Program-made: the position numbers and the translations under genes
Notes under the pieces: model-generated
Told to the model about the DNA's origin: nothing
Database searches by the model: none
Seen by the model: only the letters and a program-made list of their open reading frames with translations
Assembly (NCBI RefSeq): GCF_018446385.1
Contig: NC_056001.1
Coordinates: forward strand, 7,707,600-7,771,599
Length of the DNA: 64,000 nucleotides
Source of the DNA: Zingiber officinale
Lineage: Eukaryota > Streptophyta > Magnoliopsida > Zingiberales > Zingiberaceae
Direction: 5' to 3'
Shown: piece after piece, positions 43,843-61,300 of the stretch
Layout: each line of letters opens with the position of its first letter
Numbering within the stretch: position 1 is the stretch's first letter

Positions 43843-44907
43843 AAGTAAGTTACTTTGACTTTCTGATTGAATATTTGATATTGAGGCCTATAATATATTT
43901 CTGAATGCAATTTTTTCAAATTTTAACCTTGTTACTGATTTAATTGCAACCTTGCAGGTAGGTTTTGGTGTCCCTTATTAACGCTGAGGGTGCTTGCAAT
44001 TACGAAAAAGAGGGGTGTGCTGTTTGACATGAGTAATAATCTAGGTTAACTTCACTCGTTTATTTGTTTTGCTTCCATTCATTTTTTTAAAGTAATCAAT
44101 TCCCAAATGAAAACACTCCAAAATAAATCTAACAAAGGAGTACAGTCAAGTGCTTTCTTTGGTTAAATATTTCAGAGTCTTCAACTCTATTAAATTCAAG
44201 ATCCTTGCAAACTTGCACTGTTTGTCAAGAGGAACATCAAAATGCACCTTGCAGGCCCTTTTCTTTTTCCAACTTTTGATTTGCCGACCTCTTCAATCCC
44301 AAAATAAACAAACTAGATTTAAGTTACTAAAAGTTAGAAAATGAAGGGAAAACACCAAAAAGAGAGATAGAGAGAAAGAAAGAGAAGGGTTCCGGTTCCA
44401 ATTTTTATTACAGGAGAGTAAAAGATAAAGGCAATACAGTAAGAGAGAGAGAGAGAGAGTCGGATCTCTATATCCTTTCATATTAAAAGAGATCTGTATT
44501 CTTACTAAAGGTTAGGGAAGAAAATCCAGAAACGGTGAGAAAAGAAAAAGAATGTTATATTTACCCTTTAAAAGACAAAAAGAAACTAGAATAGATTTTG
44601 GAAGACAAATAAAGAGAGAGTTCAAGTGGATGAATATTTACACGAGGCCAGGAACCCATCTCCTTTTGCTAGTCTTTTTTTTTTGTCTGAAATCCATCAA
44701 CGTTGAGAAAAAGCAAATTTGATCAAAATTCCATCAAGAATCAACTAAATAAGATGAAATATATCAACGACGTATAGTTTCTCTTTTTATTTTTAAAATT
44801 ATTCCAGTTTAACCAGTTCTGTCAGTCCAAAAAGAAATATGCTTACGTGTACATGGCACACCAACCCTCAGGCCTCAAGTGAGACAAGTTGTCTGCATAT
44901 ACAACTG
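43843..44907. other. No gene recognised; contains a GA microsatellite
   Basis: Includes an agagagag run at about 44441-44460. No supported coding region. Confidence 0.4.
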
Positions 44908-45252
44908 CTAATGTTTATGCTCTTTAGTCTTTACGCCTCCATCATGGGAAAAGGGTGATGGTGCAGGGGTGACCCCAGGGCTCGTCCCTTGCAGCCATGG
45001 GCCACTCTTTTCCTCGCCTGGTGGTCCCACCCTCCTTTGATACAATTTTTGCTTGCCTTTGCTTCTTTCTAAATAAGACACCACTAGCCATGATGCATTC
45101 TTTTCAAGTGTGAAGCTCTTTAGTTGATTGTAAACCACTTTACTCACATTAAGACGAGACAATCTGCATTGAGATGCATGAAAACAGATCACTGATTGTG
45201 TGCCTTTTGCTTTATTCCAATCTATCTGGAAGGTTTCTAGCCATCTCTTCAC
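44908..45252 (-). CDS. Unidentified 114-codon open frame
   Basis: ATG at 45252 (MKRWLETFQIDWNKAKG) to TAG at 44908. The middle has NASWLVVSYLERSKGKQK and the C-terminal half is Gly/Pro/Lys-rich. There are no recognisable motifs, signal peptide or membrane segment. It stands alone between AT-rich flanks, 2.1 kb upstream of the NAC gene on the opposite strand. In AT-rich DNA a 114-codon frame is longer than expected by chance but not compelling; it may be a non-coding transcript or a remnant. Confidence 0.25.
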   Translation of the reverse strand: MKRWLETFQIDWNKAKGTQSVICFHASQCRLSRLNVSKVVYNQLKSFTLEKNASWLVVSYLERSKGKQKLYQRRVGPPGEEKSGPWLQGTSPGVTPAPSPFSHDGGVKTKEHKH

Positions 45253-47395
45253 ACTGTTCTCTGAGGTATTAAAAATGACATGTTAATTTAGAAGGTATGT
45301 CTGAGATTTTGCAGGTTTGCTTCTATAAAAATGAGGAGCTACTTTTTTTTTCCCCCTTTCTTTATTTCCCCAGTAGAACTAGTAGTTTGTTGGTGGGATT
45401 TCAATTCAACACATGTATTTTGGAGCCTAGAAAAATAAATACAATAAAATAATCAACTGAAATGTATAATTAGGTTGAATTAATTATCATCTAAAATATT
45501 AAGTTGCCTTCAGTTTTCTTCTCTCTCAATTAAGAATTTTGCGAAGGCGATTATTAATGTTAGTCCCCCTAATATATTCGTGTTTGCCACTTTAAGCAAA
45601 AGGGAGATTGGACGAAGAACATCAGCGAGCCCCATCCCTGAATCGGGTCCAGGTAGGAGTCAACATTATTAATGTTGATTGATTCCTCAAGATCGGTCTC
45701 GTGAATTAATCTCTTGACTAGATATCCTTCAATTGGAGCGCCACCAATCATATTAGTTGACATCATTCGACAAGTTATTTTGATAGGTTCGATAGTCTGG
45801 AGTGTTTATAATAAAAAAATTAGAGTGGCATTAGTAAGGAGTTGGGTGATAGCCTTTTCTTAATTACCATGTAATTAGATAGATCAAATGACTTTCATTC
45901 TCAAATATGGGATGTCACACAAATAGATCTTGTGAATGTTCATCCAACTAACTGTGGCTCATTGTTGTCTGTAGATCCAATCTATTGAACCCGAAAAATC
46001 AGTTAGAGTAAAATTTGCCGATATTTTTAGTTTTTAATATGAATGTTATCATAATATTATTAATAATTAGTACAGAGTGTAAAGTAAAAAAAAAACTAAA
46101 AGAAAAAAAATGTTTAGGCTAACATAAGCCTGGATGAGAACGTGATATAGATAGTCTTTTCTTTCAGTTTTCTTTGTGCTTTTTTAATGCATCCCAAGAC
46201 CTGTAAAGACTGCTCATGTATCCATTTTAATGGTTTCTCTTCTGATTCGCTCATGAAAAGTTAGAGACATCATTACAAAAAGAAAAGGGAGGCTTCTCAG
46301 GATTGAAAGCAGAACGAGTTAAAGCTGTCTTAGCCTCAGTTTTCTCTTCTTCTTCACGATCTCTAAAGCCAGTACACACCAGTTCATATGTTGTTTTGCA
46401 CTACACTTGTCATATTGTGTATGTGTATTCAAAGGTTTTTTACATCACTGTCTTAATCTTTGTATGTCTGTTAACACAAAAAAAACTAGCTGTGTCAACA
46501 ATGCATTTATGCGCTTAGGATAGCTGATGGTCATCACCCCCTAAGTTCAGCGACAAAAGGGGTTCAATATCATTTGGCATCCAATTGAAGGTGCATCATC
46601 AACATTCTTCTGTTTACCTCCTCCGTGTTAACCTTGGGACGGGTTGACGGGGACGCTGTGGACGAACGTATTCGTCTTTTACCATAATCATCAACATTCT
46701 TTCATTTTGCTCTTGTAATGTCAAGCAATGGTAAAGAGCATCTTAACATGACTTGGAACGAATGCTCTTTGTAGAAGGTTTCAGTTTAGTGTCGTCTGAG
46801 AACATCCTATTATTTCAACGGTGTGGACGTCTGGTTCTAAGTTACTAAACAATATTTAATTCTCACAACCTCTTCAGGATAGGAGAAATTTGTTGTCTTT
46901 TGCACAATAAATATACGTACATGGTTTTTTTGCTTTTCTAGTTTTCTTAAAACAAATGGGTCTTATATAATTCAATATAATGTGACAGATAAGTGAGGTT
47001 AATTACCAAAAGTAGTGTTAATTAAGAAAAACAAGCTAATTTTAGATAATAAAAGATCAATCTATTAAGTTACGCTACATAGGAATATATGAAACTTTTC
47101 AAGTAAGACTCAAGTCAAATAATTGTGAGTAACTAGAGACAAGAAGGCAGAGAGATGACAAAGCAAAAGTGTAGCCGGTAAAGAGAAGTTGTAAAGAGCC
47201 ACAAGCTTATGTAGGAATCTAATAAAGTGTACTTTAGAATCTTCTTAATGTGGACAAAAGGCAAAGCCCCAATGCATTAAGTGAGAGGGAGTGGTGGCCT
47301 TAGGCAAGCCATCGTCGAGGAGCCAAGGGGAAAGAAAGGGGGAAGGTGACGGCAGGAGATAGAGTTCAACCAATTAGTTCCATAATCCCTTGGTG
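45253..47395. other. Intergenic region upstream of the NAC gene
   Basis: No coding region, RNA gene or repeat family is supported. The last few hundred bases should contain the NAC promoter and 5' leader; I could not place a TATA box with confidence. Confidence 0.4.
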
Positions 47396-48866
47396 ATGGC
47401 GCCGGTGGGTTTGCCACCCGGTTTTAGGTTTCACCCGACTGATGAAGAGCTTGTAAACTACTACCTCAAGAGGAAGATTCATGGCCTCAAGATCGAACTC
47501 GATATCATCCCCGAGGTGGACTTATATAAGTGCGAACCGTGGGAACTTGCAGGTTCATGTGCATTTCTATATTAGTCTTTTTGTTTTCTCGACTTGTATG
47601 ATATTCGAATGGATGCATTATTGTTTACATTTAGATCCATTACATCTCTTTAACTTAATTATGATATTAGATTTCTATTTCCACAGAAAAATCATTTTTA
47701 CCGAGTAGAGATCCCGAATGGTACTTTTTTGGACCAAGGGATCGAAAATACCCTAACGGATTTCGCACAAATCGTGCAACAAGAGCAGGGTATTGGAAGT
47801 CGACCGGAAAAGACCGGCGAGTTTGTCATCAAAATCGAGCCATTGGCATGAAGAAGACCCTAGTCTACTATAGAGGTCGAGCTCCTCAAGGCATGAGGAC
47901 CGATTGGGTCATGCACGAGTATCGCCTTGATGACAAAGAGTGCGAGGACACAATGGGCCTTCAGGTGCATAAGTATATACATACTCATTTCTCTTTATTA
48001 TACCCAAATCATCAATTAATCTAGATTACATGAATTTTCTAATTCCAAATTTCTCAAATCTTCAATTAATCTAGATTACATATGTATTTTTCTAATTCCA
48101 AATTTCCCAAATAATTTATTATTTAATATGAAATATAAAAAATGAGAGGGTACGTGGGTTGTGCATGAAGTTGCATGCATGCAAAGCTAAAGATAGTGGC
48201 GGTTGCTCTCTTTTTGTCCATATGTAATGCATCGAAGACAAAAATTTTGCACTCTTATCTTGCACTTAATTACGTGATTAATATATGTAATTGTCAGACA
48301 TTAGACTTACTTTTTCCTAATTTATCACCATTAGCTAATTAATTACACAATATTCAATGTACATAGAAATACATGAAAGGAAGCCAAACGGTGTCGGTGC
48401 ATGCGAGGTGGCTTTCCACTTTATTCCTTGCAGCATTCCGAGAGAGCTTCCTTCCTCTTCCCATAATTAAAGCACTTCCATATATTTTTACTTTATTTTT
48501 GAAGTATTGATCAACTTATTCTTCTTCTTCCTTCTTCTTCTTAAGGATTCATATGCGCTGTGTCGAGTGTTCAAGAAGAATGTGGTGTCCGCCGACGTCG
48601 AGGAGATTCATGGCCAGTGCAGCTTGACGAGCATGGTGGAAGCCTCCGGCGCCGCCATGACTAGTGTCACCGCCACTACTGCATCCGTTGGGTACGAGAC
48701 AGCATCGCCGATCGACATGCCGGTCGGATCGTCCTCGTGCGCCGACGACGACGACAAAGACGACGCCTGGATGCAGTTCATCACCGACGACGCTTGGTGC
48801 TCAAATCTATCCAACGAGGCAGCCCAAGAACAACAGGCCGCTTCATGTGTGGCTACTGTTAACTAA
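47396..48866 (+). CDS. NAC: NAC transcription factor, NAC45/NAC86-like
   Basis: Three exons join in frame: 47396-47552, 47687-47964 and 48546-48866, giving 251 residues. ATG at 47396 starts [19 protein letters not shown], the usual NAC start; upstream in-frame TTG and GTG codons are not used. NAC subdomains A-E are complete across the exons ([86 protein letters not shown]). The domain is a nuclear DNA-binding and dimerisation module. The C-terminal motif [10 protein letters not shown] (about residues 220-229) and the domain wording point to the NAC45/NAC86 group, which in Arabidopsis controls sieve-element nuclear breakdown. The protein ends 22 residues after that motif, shorter than I recall for that group, so this may be a short paralogue. 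Intron positions fit the standard NAC pattern. Confidence 0.92.
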
Positions 48867-49504
48867 TAATATGATTAATTAATTAATTATCATGAGCTCT
48901 CTAATTTCATACTCTATTATATCAAGATTTGGGGAATTATTTTAAATAAGAAATGAAATCATTTTAAATTATTGTATTTACTCAGCTTGTTTGAGTCCAT
49001 CGATCACTGGGATTTATTTTTCTGTAATTTTTTCTTTTGTTTGGTGGGTGAACAAAACTGTCGCAATGTGGTGTAACTAATAAATCAAGTTATATATATT
49101 CTTTTCTTTATATGTAATGTATTTTGTTTTCATGTTTTTTTTTCTTCTCAAAATTCCAAGAAATTTCCCAAGGATCAATCACAAAAGTGTTAAGCACTAA
49201 TAATGACTTGATCTAATTAAGAACACACGCTCGAAACGACCAAAATTAGCAAAACACTAATCGAAATTACGGCCATAGTTAAGCTTAATTAAAGCCGGTT
49301 AAGGATGTCCTACGGTCAAAGACGGTCAACGGTTCCCTCCTTTTCCGCCCGGCCATCTTCGCCTCTAACTAAATCAGATCAATTCGCACCTCCCACTTCA
49401 ATTAACCCAAACCCTAATCGGACCAGCGACGCATCCTCAAATGCCATTTGCTCCTTCGCGAAATGACGCATTTTGCCAGCTCAAAGTTGCATTGTTGATC
49501 GTTA
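48867..49504. other. Intergenic region between NAC and CPK genes
   Basis: AT-rich NAC 3' flank followed by the kinase promoter and 5' leader, which becomes GC-richer after 49310. No further gene is seen. Confidence 0.5.
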
Positions 49505-53934
<4,430 letters not shown>

Positions 53935-54537
53935 TCACTAGCCACACAGGTTTAGTCCCAAATATTTTTGTTGTTGTTGTTGAGCGCATTGCTATACAAA
54001 TATCAAGAAATTTTGTGAGTTAACAGTTGAATTCAAACAAAGTCACTCTTACATGTCTTTCCCCGCTCTTGCAGAATTTGAAGTAACTTCCTTCCAGTTC
54101 TACTAGTTGGGATATTCTATTTAGCCATTACAATCCAGTTGAGTTTGAACTGCTGATAATTTCCTGAGACGTCATGACTGAACAGGGCATTTGAAGTCAT
54201 TCACACTCTAATGAACTGAAAATTATGCTACAGGGAGAATGATACATACATCCTGAAGTGAAGTTACAAGAATTCATCTCTATGGAGCAAATGTTTATGT
54301 TTATTTATTCTCCTGCTGCTTTTTCAGGCTCAATTTTGTTCATTCATTTTCTCATTTATAATTTTATTTCTCATAAAACTAGATTTATTTTGTCGATAAT
54401 CATAACACATCGATCTCTGTTGTACAATTGTAAGATATTCATTAATTATATTTATATCATCGCGGGATTTATTGCATCATTCGAATTTTACAAACAAAAT
54501 CACTGTAAATGAGAAATAAAAATTACGATCACAAAAT

Positions 54538-54621
<84 letters not shown>

Positions 54622-55334
54622 TTTCAATAATTACTCAGAGCTAGGTGTTTCCAAAATACATAATTTAGAATAAAAAAATTATTTTATTAAATTTAAATCT
54701 ATATTTTTCTTTTTCTCCTCTATAATATTTAAGGAATAGAATCTATTTCTTAAATTTAAGGAATATAATCCATTTTTTAAATTTAGAGAAATATTATTTT
54801 TTAAATGTATAATTTAAAAAATAGATAAGATAACTAATCTTTACTCTATAATGTTTAATGAATAGAATTTATTTCTTAAATTTAGAAAAATATTATTTAT
54901 AAATATATAATTTAAAAAATAAATAAGATAACTAATATAAAGATTTTTAGTTATGTTATCTAAATTTTTAATTATCCTATTTAAAATTTAAAATTTAAGA
55001 TGAAAATTTTAAATAATGTATCTACTGATATAGATGCTCTTAGTGTTGCGCAATTAAAAAAAAAACAGAAAGCCGTTTTTCAGGTCAGCAGAGAATTCCC
55101 CACGTGGAAAATCCTCCCGGCCCCGACCTTTCCTCCGTTTACTCTTAACGGCTATATTTGCCTATTTGGTGCTTTCTCAATTTCAAATCGTAAGGGCTCA
55201 GTCGCTCGGCGCTTTCCCTTCGCCGCTCTCCCCTCCTAGGGTTTCCTTTCTCCGCCGTTCCCTCCTCTCCAAGCCGCTGATCGCTGCGATACCTTCGCCG
55301 TTGTTAAGGTTTCTTCCCTCCCTCACTGAAGACG
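53935..55334. other. Intergenic: kinase 3' flank and promoter of the next gene
   Basis: Contains the TA microsatellite and a block of AT-rich repeats with ttaaatttaga (54660-54990). The leader of the coiled-coil gene has an AGGGTTT element (55238-55244, within cctagggtttcc) and a candidate TATA-like ctatattt at 55151-55158. Confidence 0.45.
54541..54620. repeat. (TA)n microsatellite
   Basis: Forty TA dinucleotides in a row between aaaattga and ctttcaata. No function inferred. Confidence 0.98.
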
Positions 55335-58300
55335 ATGGACCTCTCCCCGGGCACAGAGAATTACATCAAAGAATCCATCGAGAGCTCGCTGGGACTCCCG
55401 GTCTCCGTTAAGAGTCTCAGACTTAAACTACTCGCCTCAGAAGACTCCCGAAACCGCCTTCAAGATCAGGTCTTTGTCTTAGAGGAGCGCCTCCAGGATT
55501 CGAACAAGCGAATGGAGCAATGCAGGGTTCGTATCCTATGTTCCCTTATTTCTTTACCTGACGTGAGAGGGTTCGCATCTTGATCGGAAAAGACTGGCTT
55601 TTAATTTTCATTCTTTCTTTTGGTTGATAGGCAGAGGCGAACATGAACGCACAGGGAGTGAGGAGATGCGTCGAGGAGAAAGAGATCTATGCGTCAAAGT
55701 ATGGTGATTTGTTGACTCATTGCCGAAAGTTGGAGGAGGAGTGTTCTTTATATGAGCATGACTTGGAGAGGATTATGGAATCTTGTGACGAGTTGGGGAA
55801 GGAGAACGAGGAGTTACAATCGAGGCTGCAGGATGCTTCAAATGTAAGTGTGAAATTTTGCGTGTTATTTATCCTTTTTTAGGGCAAATTACGTCACATT
55901 CCACGTTGTAATCATATTCATTCACATTGTGATTTAAGAAAGTTTATGAAGTGGTCACCCCACTATAAAACACCACTTAACTACTAAATTGGTATCAGAG
56001 CCTATTACCACTTTGGGACATGAAGTATATGCTGTCAAACATTCCACCAGAAGTTAGAAAACTTGACTATTTAGATCTAACTTTACAACCAAGAACCATA
56101 ATTTCTTTAGATCAAAACAAATATAGTCGGATCAAAGCACATGCTCATTGTCTGCACACAAACAATTTTCACCTAAATTCCATTACAGACTTACTAATAA
56201 GTCTTGGAATATCCTTACAATCACAACAACAACGTTTCCAACAACAAATTGAAACATTAACTAAAACTATTAAACAGAATAATCAGATTCTAGCTGAAGT
56301 ATTATGAAATTTAGATTATCTAAAAGAAACCCAAGAATCTGTTCAAAGAACTTTGAAGGAATTAAGTAGTCAAGTGGTGTTTTATGGGATGGTTCGGAGA
56401 ATTTGTATGAGTTAAGTAGTTAAGTGGTGTTGTTTTATGGGATGGTTCAGAGAATTTGTAGGAGTTGAGTAGTTAAGTGGTGTTGTTTTATGGGATGGTT
56501 CAGAGAATTTGTAGGAGTTGAGTAGTTAAGTGGTGTTTTATGGGATGGTTCGAAGTGGTTGAAGTTGCTTTTGGAAATACAGAAGGTAAGAGAATTTAGT
56601 TACTTCTGGAAATACAAAAGGTAAGAGAATTTGGTAAACAATACTAACATGTGAACAATAGTCGTGGACAGTAATTATGAACAGTGAACAGTAATTGTGA
56701 ATACTAGTTTGGTTTTAGGCTGAATTTAGGCACTTTGGAAAGGTATTTTACTCATATTTACTTCTCACCAGTGAGCCTCATGTATTAGGAAGCAACAAGA
56801 ACCAGATGTCTTGGTATTCAAGCTTTGACCCGGCTTTTCAGGTCTTACAACTAGTTGTTAATAGCTCTTACTGCCCACTTCAGCCCGCATAGGTTTTATA
56901 AGCTTTACAATGATGCAGTTCTATCCTCTTCATTAATTAGTTACCTTTCTTATACTTGGATAAGGGTTGAGGATTCTTGAAGATAAAGTGAGAAAAATAG
57001 AGCCTTTTCTTAGGTCTAGAAAGTTTATTAAGCTGTCATAGGAAATGTACAGACTAGTAAATTACAAGCATTGGACCTAAGAACTTTGAAAAATACAAGT
57101 AAGCAGACTTATGAAATTACAAGCGTAGGAACTTAGGAAATTACAAAAACCTTGCAGACTTGCAAACTTGAGACTGATCTTTACAATCTTGCAAATTTCG
57201 ATATGCAAACTCGAATGCCCAGACTTAGGGTCTGGAGGGGTTTTTATAGGAGAAGGGGAAGAGATGAGTGGGCTTAGTTGGGTAGATAAGAAGGAATTTG
57301 CTGGGTTGGGTGGATCAGAAAGCAACCGAATTCTCTTACCTTTTGTATTTCCAGAAGCAACCGAATTCTCTTACCTTCTGTATTTCCAAGAGCATCTTCA
57401 ACCACTCCGAACCATCCTATAAAATACTACTTAACTCCTACAAATTTTCTAAACCAACCCATAAAACAACATCACTTAACTACTTAACTCCTACAAATTC
57501 TTCGAACCATCTCATAAAACACCACTTAACTAATAAATTGGTATCAGAGCCTATTACGACTTGGGACACAAAGTATATGCTATCAAACATTCCACCATAA
57601 GTTAGATAACTTGACTATTTAGATCTAGCCTTACAACCAAGAACCATAATTACTTTAGATCAAAACAAACATAGTTGTTATATTCGGATCAAAGCACATA
57701 CTCATTGTCTGCACAGAGACAATTCTCATCTAACTTCCATTATAGACTTACTAATAAGTCTTGAAATATCCTTACAATCACAACAACAATTTCTCCAACA
57801 ACAAATTGAAACATTAACTAAAACTATTAAATAGAATAATCAGATTCTAGCTAAAGTATTACGAAATCTAGATTATCTAAAAGAAACCCAAGAATATGTT
57901 CAAAGAACTTTGAAGGATAGTAGTCCGCTAAAGCAAGACATACTAGCCCTTTCCAAATAGATACCAAAAACTCAAAGCTCAGATAATAAGTCTAAGGCTC
58001 TGTTACTTCAATCAAAAGAACTAATTGTAAGTAATCGAACACAACTTTATGAAAAACTGGGCGCCCTTCATAAAATACTTGAGGAAATCAAGTATAAATA
58101 AACAAACTTAGGTTTGAAAACACACATTACAAAGAAGCTTTAGAATATGCCAAACAATTTTCCGTGACTAAAGAAAACAGATATTGTAATATTGAATTGA
58201 CTAGAAAAGGAGACCAAATCCTGTCACAACAAAACAATGCTTGCTATCTTAGCCCTCTTAACCTCACTTCACTATAGACTCTCTTTATTAGAAAATAGGC

Positions 58301-61300
58301 TACTAACCAAACTATAGACCGGAAAGAAGCTTTAACTAACTTGAATAAAGATTTAAATAAACTATCTCTTGGGAAAACAATAACTAGGAAATCACCAAGT
58401 ACTTATAAGTTTCTCACTTACACCTTAACGTCAAAACAACAAGATGAATCTAACAAGAATTGAACCTTTCACTGGTCTGTCACAAACAGAAAGAGACAGG
58501 ACAACAGAAACTAATACAACTTCTTGGCGAGACACTATTCTTACAAGAAGAAATAGCTTCTCTACTACAAATAGACTAGAAGAAGTTATAAATGTTGAAC
58601 GAGATCTAAATATCTTCTCAATTAAATAGTTAAATGCATTAAATCCTAGGCGTCTATACAGCCAAGGTATACTTAATTTCTCAACTGCTGTGTACAAACA
58701 CCATCGACAAGAATCCCTTCATCTCCCAGATGGAGGAGAAGTGAGATTGAACTTAATGACAGAAGAGGAAGCTAGGACTCTACATAATCACAGACATAAT
58801 TATATCCATTTAGGATTAATAGTTTTTGAACTAAGAGGACTTACAAGAGCAACACTAGGAGGAAAAGTATTATTAGTCTTATATGACTCCAGATTTTCTG
58901 ATAAGGAAAAATCCATTATAGAACTTGTTGAAGTAGATGCAAATAATAATTTAGGAATGACTTACTTATGGCCAAATTTTAATATTACAATCAGAGATCT
59001 CATCAGACATATTAACATGCATATCTAGGCAAAAGGATGTGGGTAGTTTCAACTTTCAAGGTGATAATCTTCAACTTGACATTATTTTCCTCAGAAAAGC
59101 AATGAACCATATACATAATCATTTTAAAATCATGATCACATACATGATTGAAGTATTTACTACGAAAGGAATTCACTTCCTAAAACCTAGAGAATATAAT
59201 TCAGAGGTTTTAGCAGGATTAGAATGGAACATTCATCTAAATAATCCTGAACAAACATTAAAACCCACAACTTTGATCATGTACAAAGACAGAAATGAAA
59301 ACCTGTCAGTTAGGTTTTTAGGATATCAGCCTTCTACTTCTCAAACTAATGAGACTATCAAAACTGATAACTTAAATCTCATGTCTATCGAAACTGATAA
59401 CTTAAATCTCATGTTAAGACAACAAGAGGATCCTATCAGTATACTTAGAAGCTTAGGAAGGAGACACTTAAAATTAATCCAAGACATGAAAAATAAACAA
59501 GCCAGTCTTACAGCAGAAGACTTTAACTTAATGAATACATCTGAAGATGTTAAAAGTAGGAGGGATTTTAATAAGTGGTCATCCCCCAAAAAAAGCAAAA
59601 AGGGGTAGGATTTTCACCAACATAAATTTTGTGGCAATGTCTAAGTATCGTCAAATTAAATGTTATTTTTATGAATGTGAAAACTAGAAAAAAAATTCTA
59701 AGCACGCATTGTAGACCTTTTCAGATTTTTTTCAGGTTATGAGAAAAAAAATCTTAACATGCACAAAACAGCTTTGGTGATTCAACCTATTAGTTTCCTG
59801 GGGTCATTGTGCCGAACATTGTTGGTGAACAAATTTTACACAGTTGTCATAGATTGTAGGGAATGTGTTGCAGTTTCAAAAATTTGAGGACGGATCACAG
59901 TAGAAACAGATTTGTTCCCGATAGTATTACTAGACCTGTTGGTTCATTTTTATATAGATTTTAGTCAGCTTTGATGGATGTGGACAACTAATGGGTGTGC
60001 CATTTAATGAACTGTTCCATGATATACATGATTAGCTTCAATGCGTATTGATGTAAATATTTGACCTTGCACGACCTAATTCAACTCACAATAAAGGGGA
60101 AGAATGAACGGTTTGTTTTACCTCATTCAAGCACATGATTCTATGAAAGGCATGCCTTATCCATTCAGTTTGAACCTACTCCATGTTGCCTTTTTCATGC
60201 GTTAGAAATAGGAAAACATCAAGAGTGATGATAAAGAATATCTTTTTCATATTGGGGACTTTTTGTTTATATGCTGTGGCTTGTGATATTTAGGGAAATG
60301 TCTTTTGACTTACTAATTTTAATGTCATAAAAATAACAAGCATGGATATGTAATGCAGCTTAGAATAAGACTGTTACTTGACAATCATATCTGGAAAACT
60401 ATATTCACTAGAGCTTGCATGCCCAATTTAAAACTGTGGCTTCATTGTGAATGGTATGATAATCATAGGACAGTTCATTTGATCATGCTTGTTATTAGGC
60501 ATAATAATCTGGTAGCAATAGTATATATTCATATTATTCTCCTTAAGGGGTCAATTGTTCAAGTCTTTCTTTGAATCACGTGACATTAACTTCATTCCTG
60601 GTTAAGAAGAACCCTCCATTTCCATGATACCTGGGCATTACCTGGTTGTAGTACGTATACATACAATTCTTCTTAAGAGACCAACTAGTCTATTGGTTCA
60701 TAGGATTCATTGGAATTAGTTCCATTCAAATGTAAGAATAAGACCTTCGTTGCTAGGTTATGTTACAGAAAATTGATGCTCTTCTATTATTATCTTCAGC
60801 TTTCCATGTAAGCTTGAGGTTAGTTCTTATGTAACATTCGTTTGAATGTTTTGGTCTATTTTTGTGTCTGATTTACTTATACTCTCATGTCTTCTGGCAG
60901 CTCTTAAAAGGCACTTCGTTCATAATTTAACCATTTCTTGATTTGAAATATCATGGTCTCTATTTGATAACCTCTTTTGTTTTATGTGGAAAAGGCCCCT
61001 TCAAGTTTAGAGAGAAAGGTTCTTCAGCCAGTAGTTGCCTATATCGACGAATTCCTTTAATAATGTTTTTTTGTAACTTATCGATCCTGATTCTACCAAA
61101 TGCTTAGCATTTCTTGTGGTTGCCTTGCTAGGTAAGAATTAATCTTTTCAGAATACCAGTTGGTTCTCTAGCCTCTAGATTTCTGATTAGTTACACAGTT
61201 TACATTCTGTATGGTGTATAATTAATGCCTTGGATCATTTAGATCTATTCATTCAGTTACTGAATAAACATTTGTTTCTTTTATCACATATATAATCCTA

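Larger units (their letters stand above)
55940..59610 (+). mobile_element. Endogenous pararetrovirus-like fragments (rearranged) in an intron
   Basis: Two copies of the tRNA-Met primer site TGGTATCAGAGCC occur at 55990-56002 and 57539-57551, each followed by the same open region (copy A to about 56370, copy B to about 58110) encoding a Gln-rich, coiled-coil-like segment. Between them lies an inverted pair of the leader repeat (56370-56620 and 57300-57540). Copy B continues into a segment resembling a plant-virus movement protein (58690-59608), broken by a stop at 59026-59028 and a change of frame. No capsid, protease or reverse transcriptase region is present, so both copies are incomplete. 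The caulimovirid assignment rests on the primer site, the gene order and the movement-protein look; a retroelement carrying such a gene is the alternative. Confidence 0.55.

Noticed and set aside
44150-44481. Short frames around the GA repeat
   Set aside because: Low-complexity translations with no conserved features or splice support.
47396-48866. Possible microRNA164 target site in the NAC gene
   Set aside because: I looked for the ggagaagcagggcacgtg-type site in the exons and did not find it; this NAC group is not a known target.
54258-54512. 84-codon hydrophobic frame downstream of the kinase
   Set aside because: AT-rich 3' flank; hydrophobicity comes from T-rich codons, with no homology or context.
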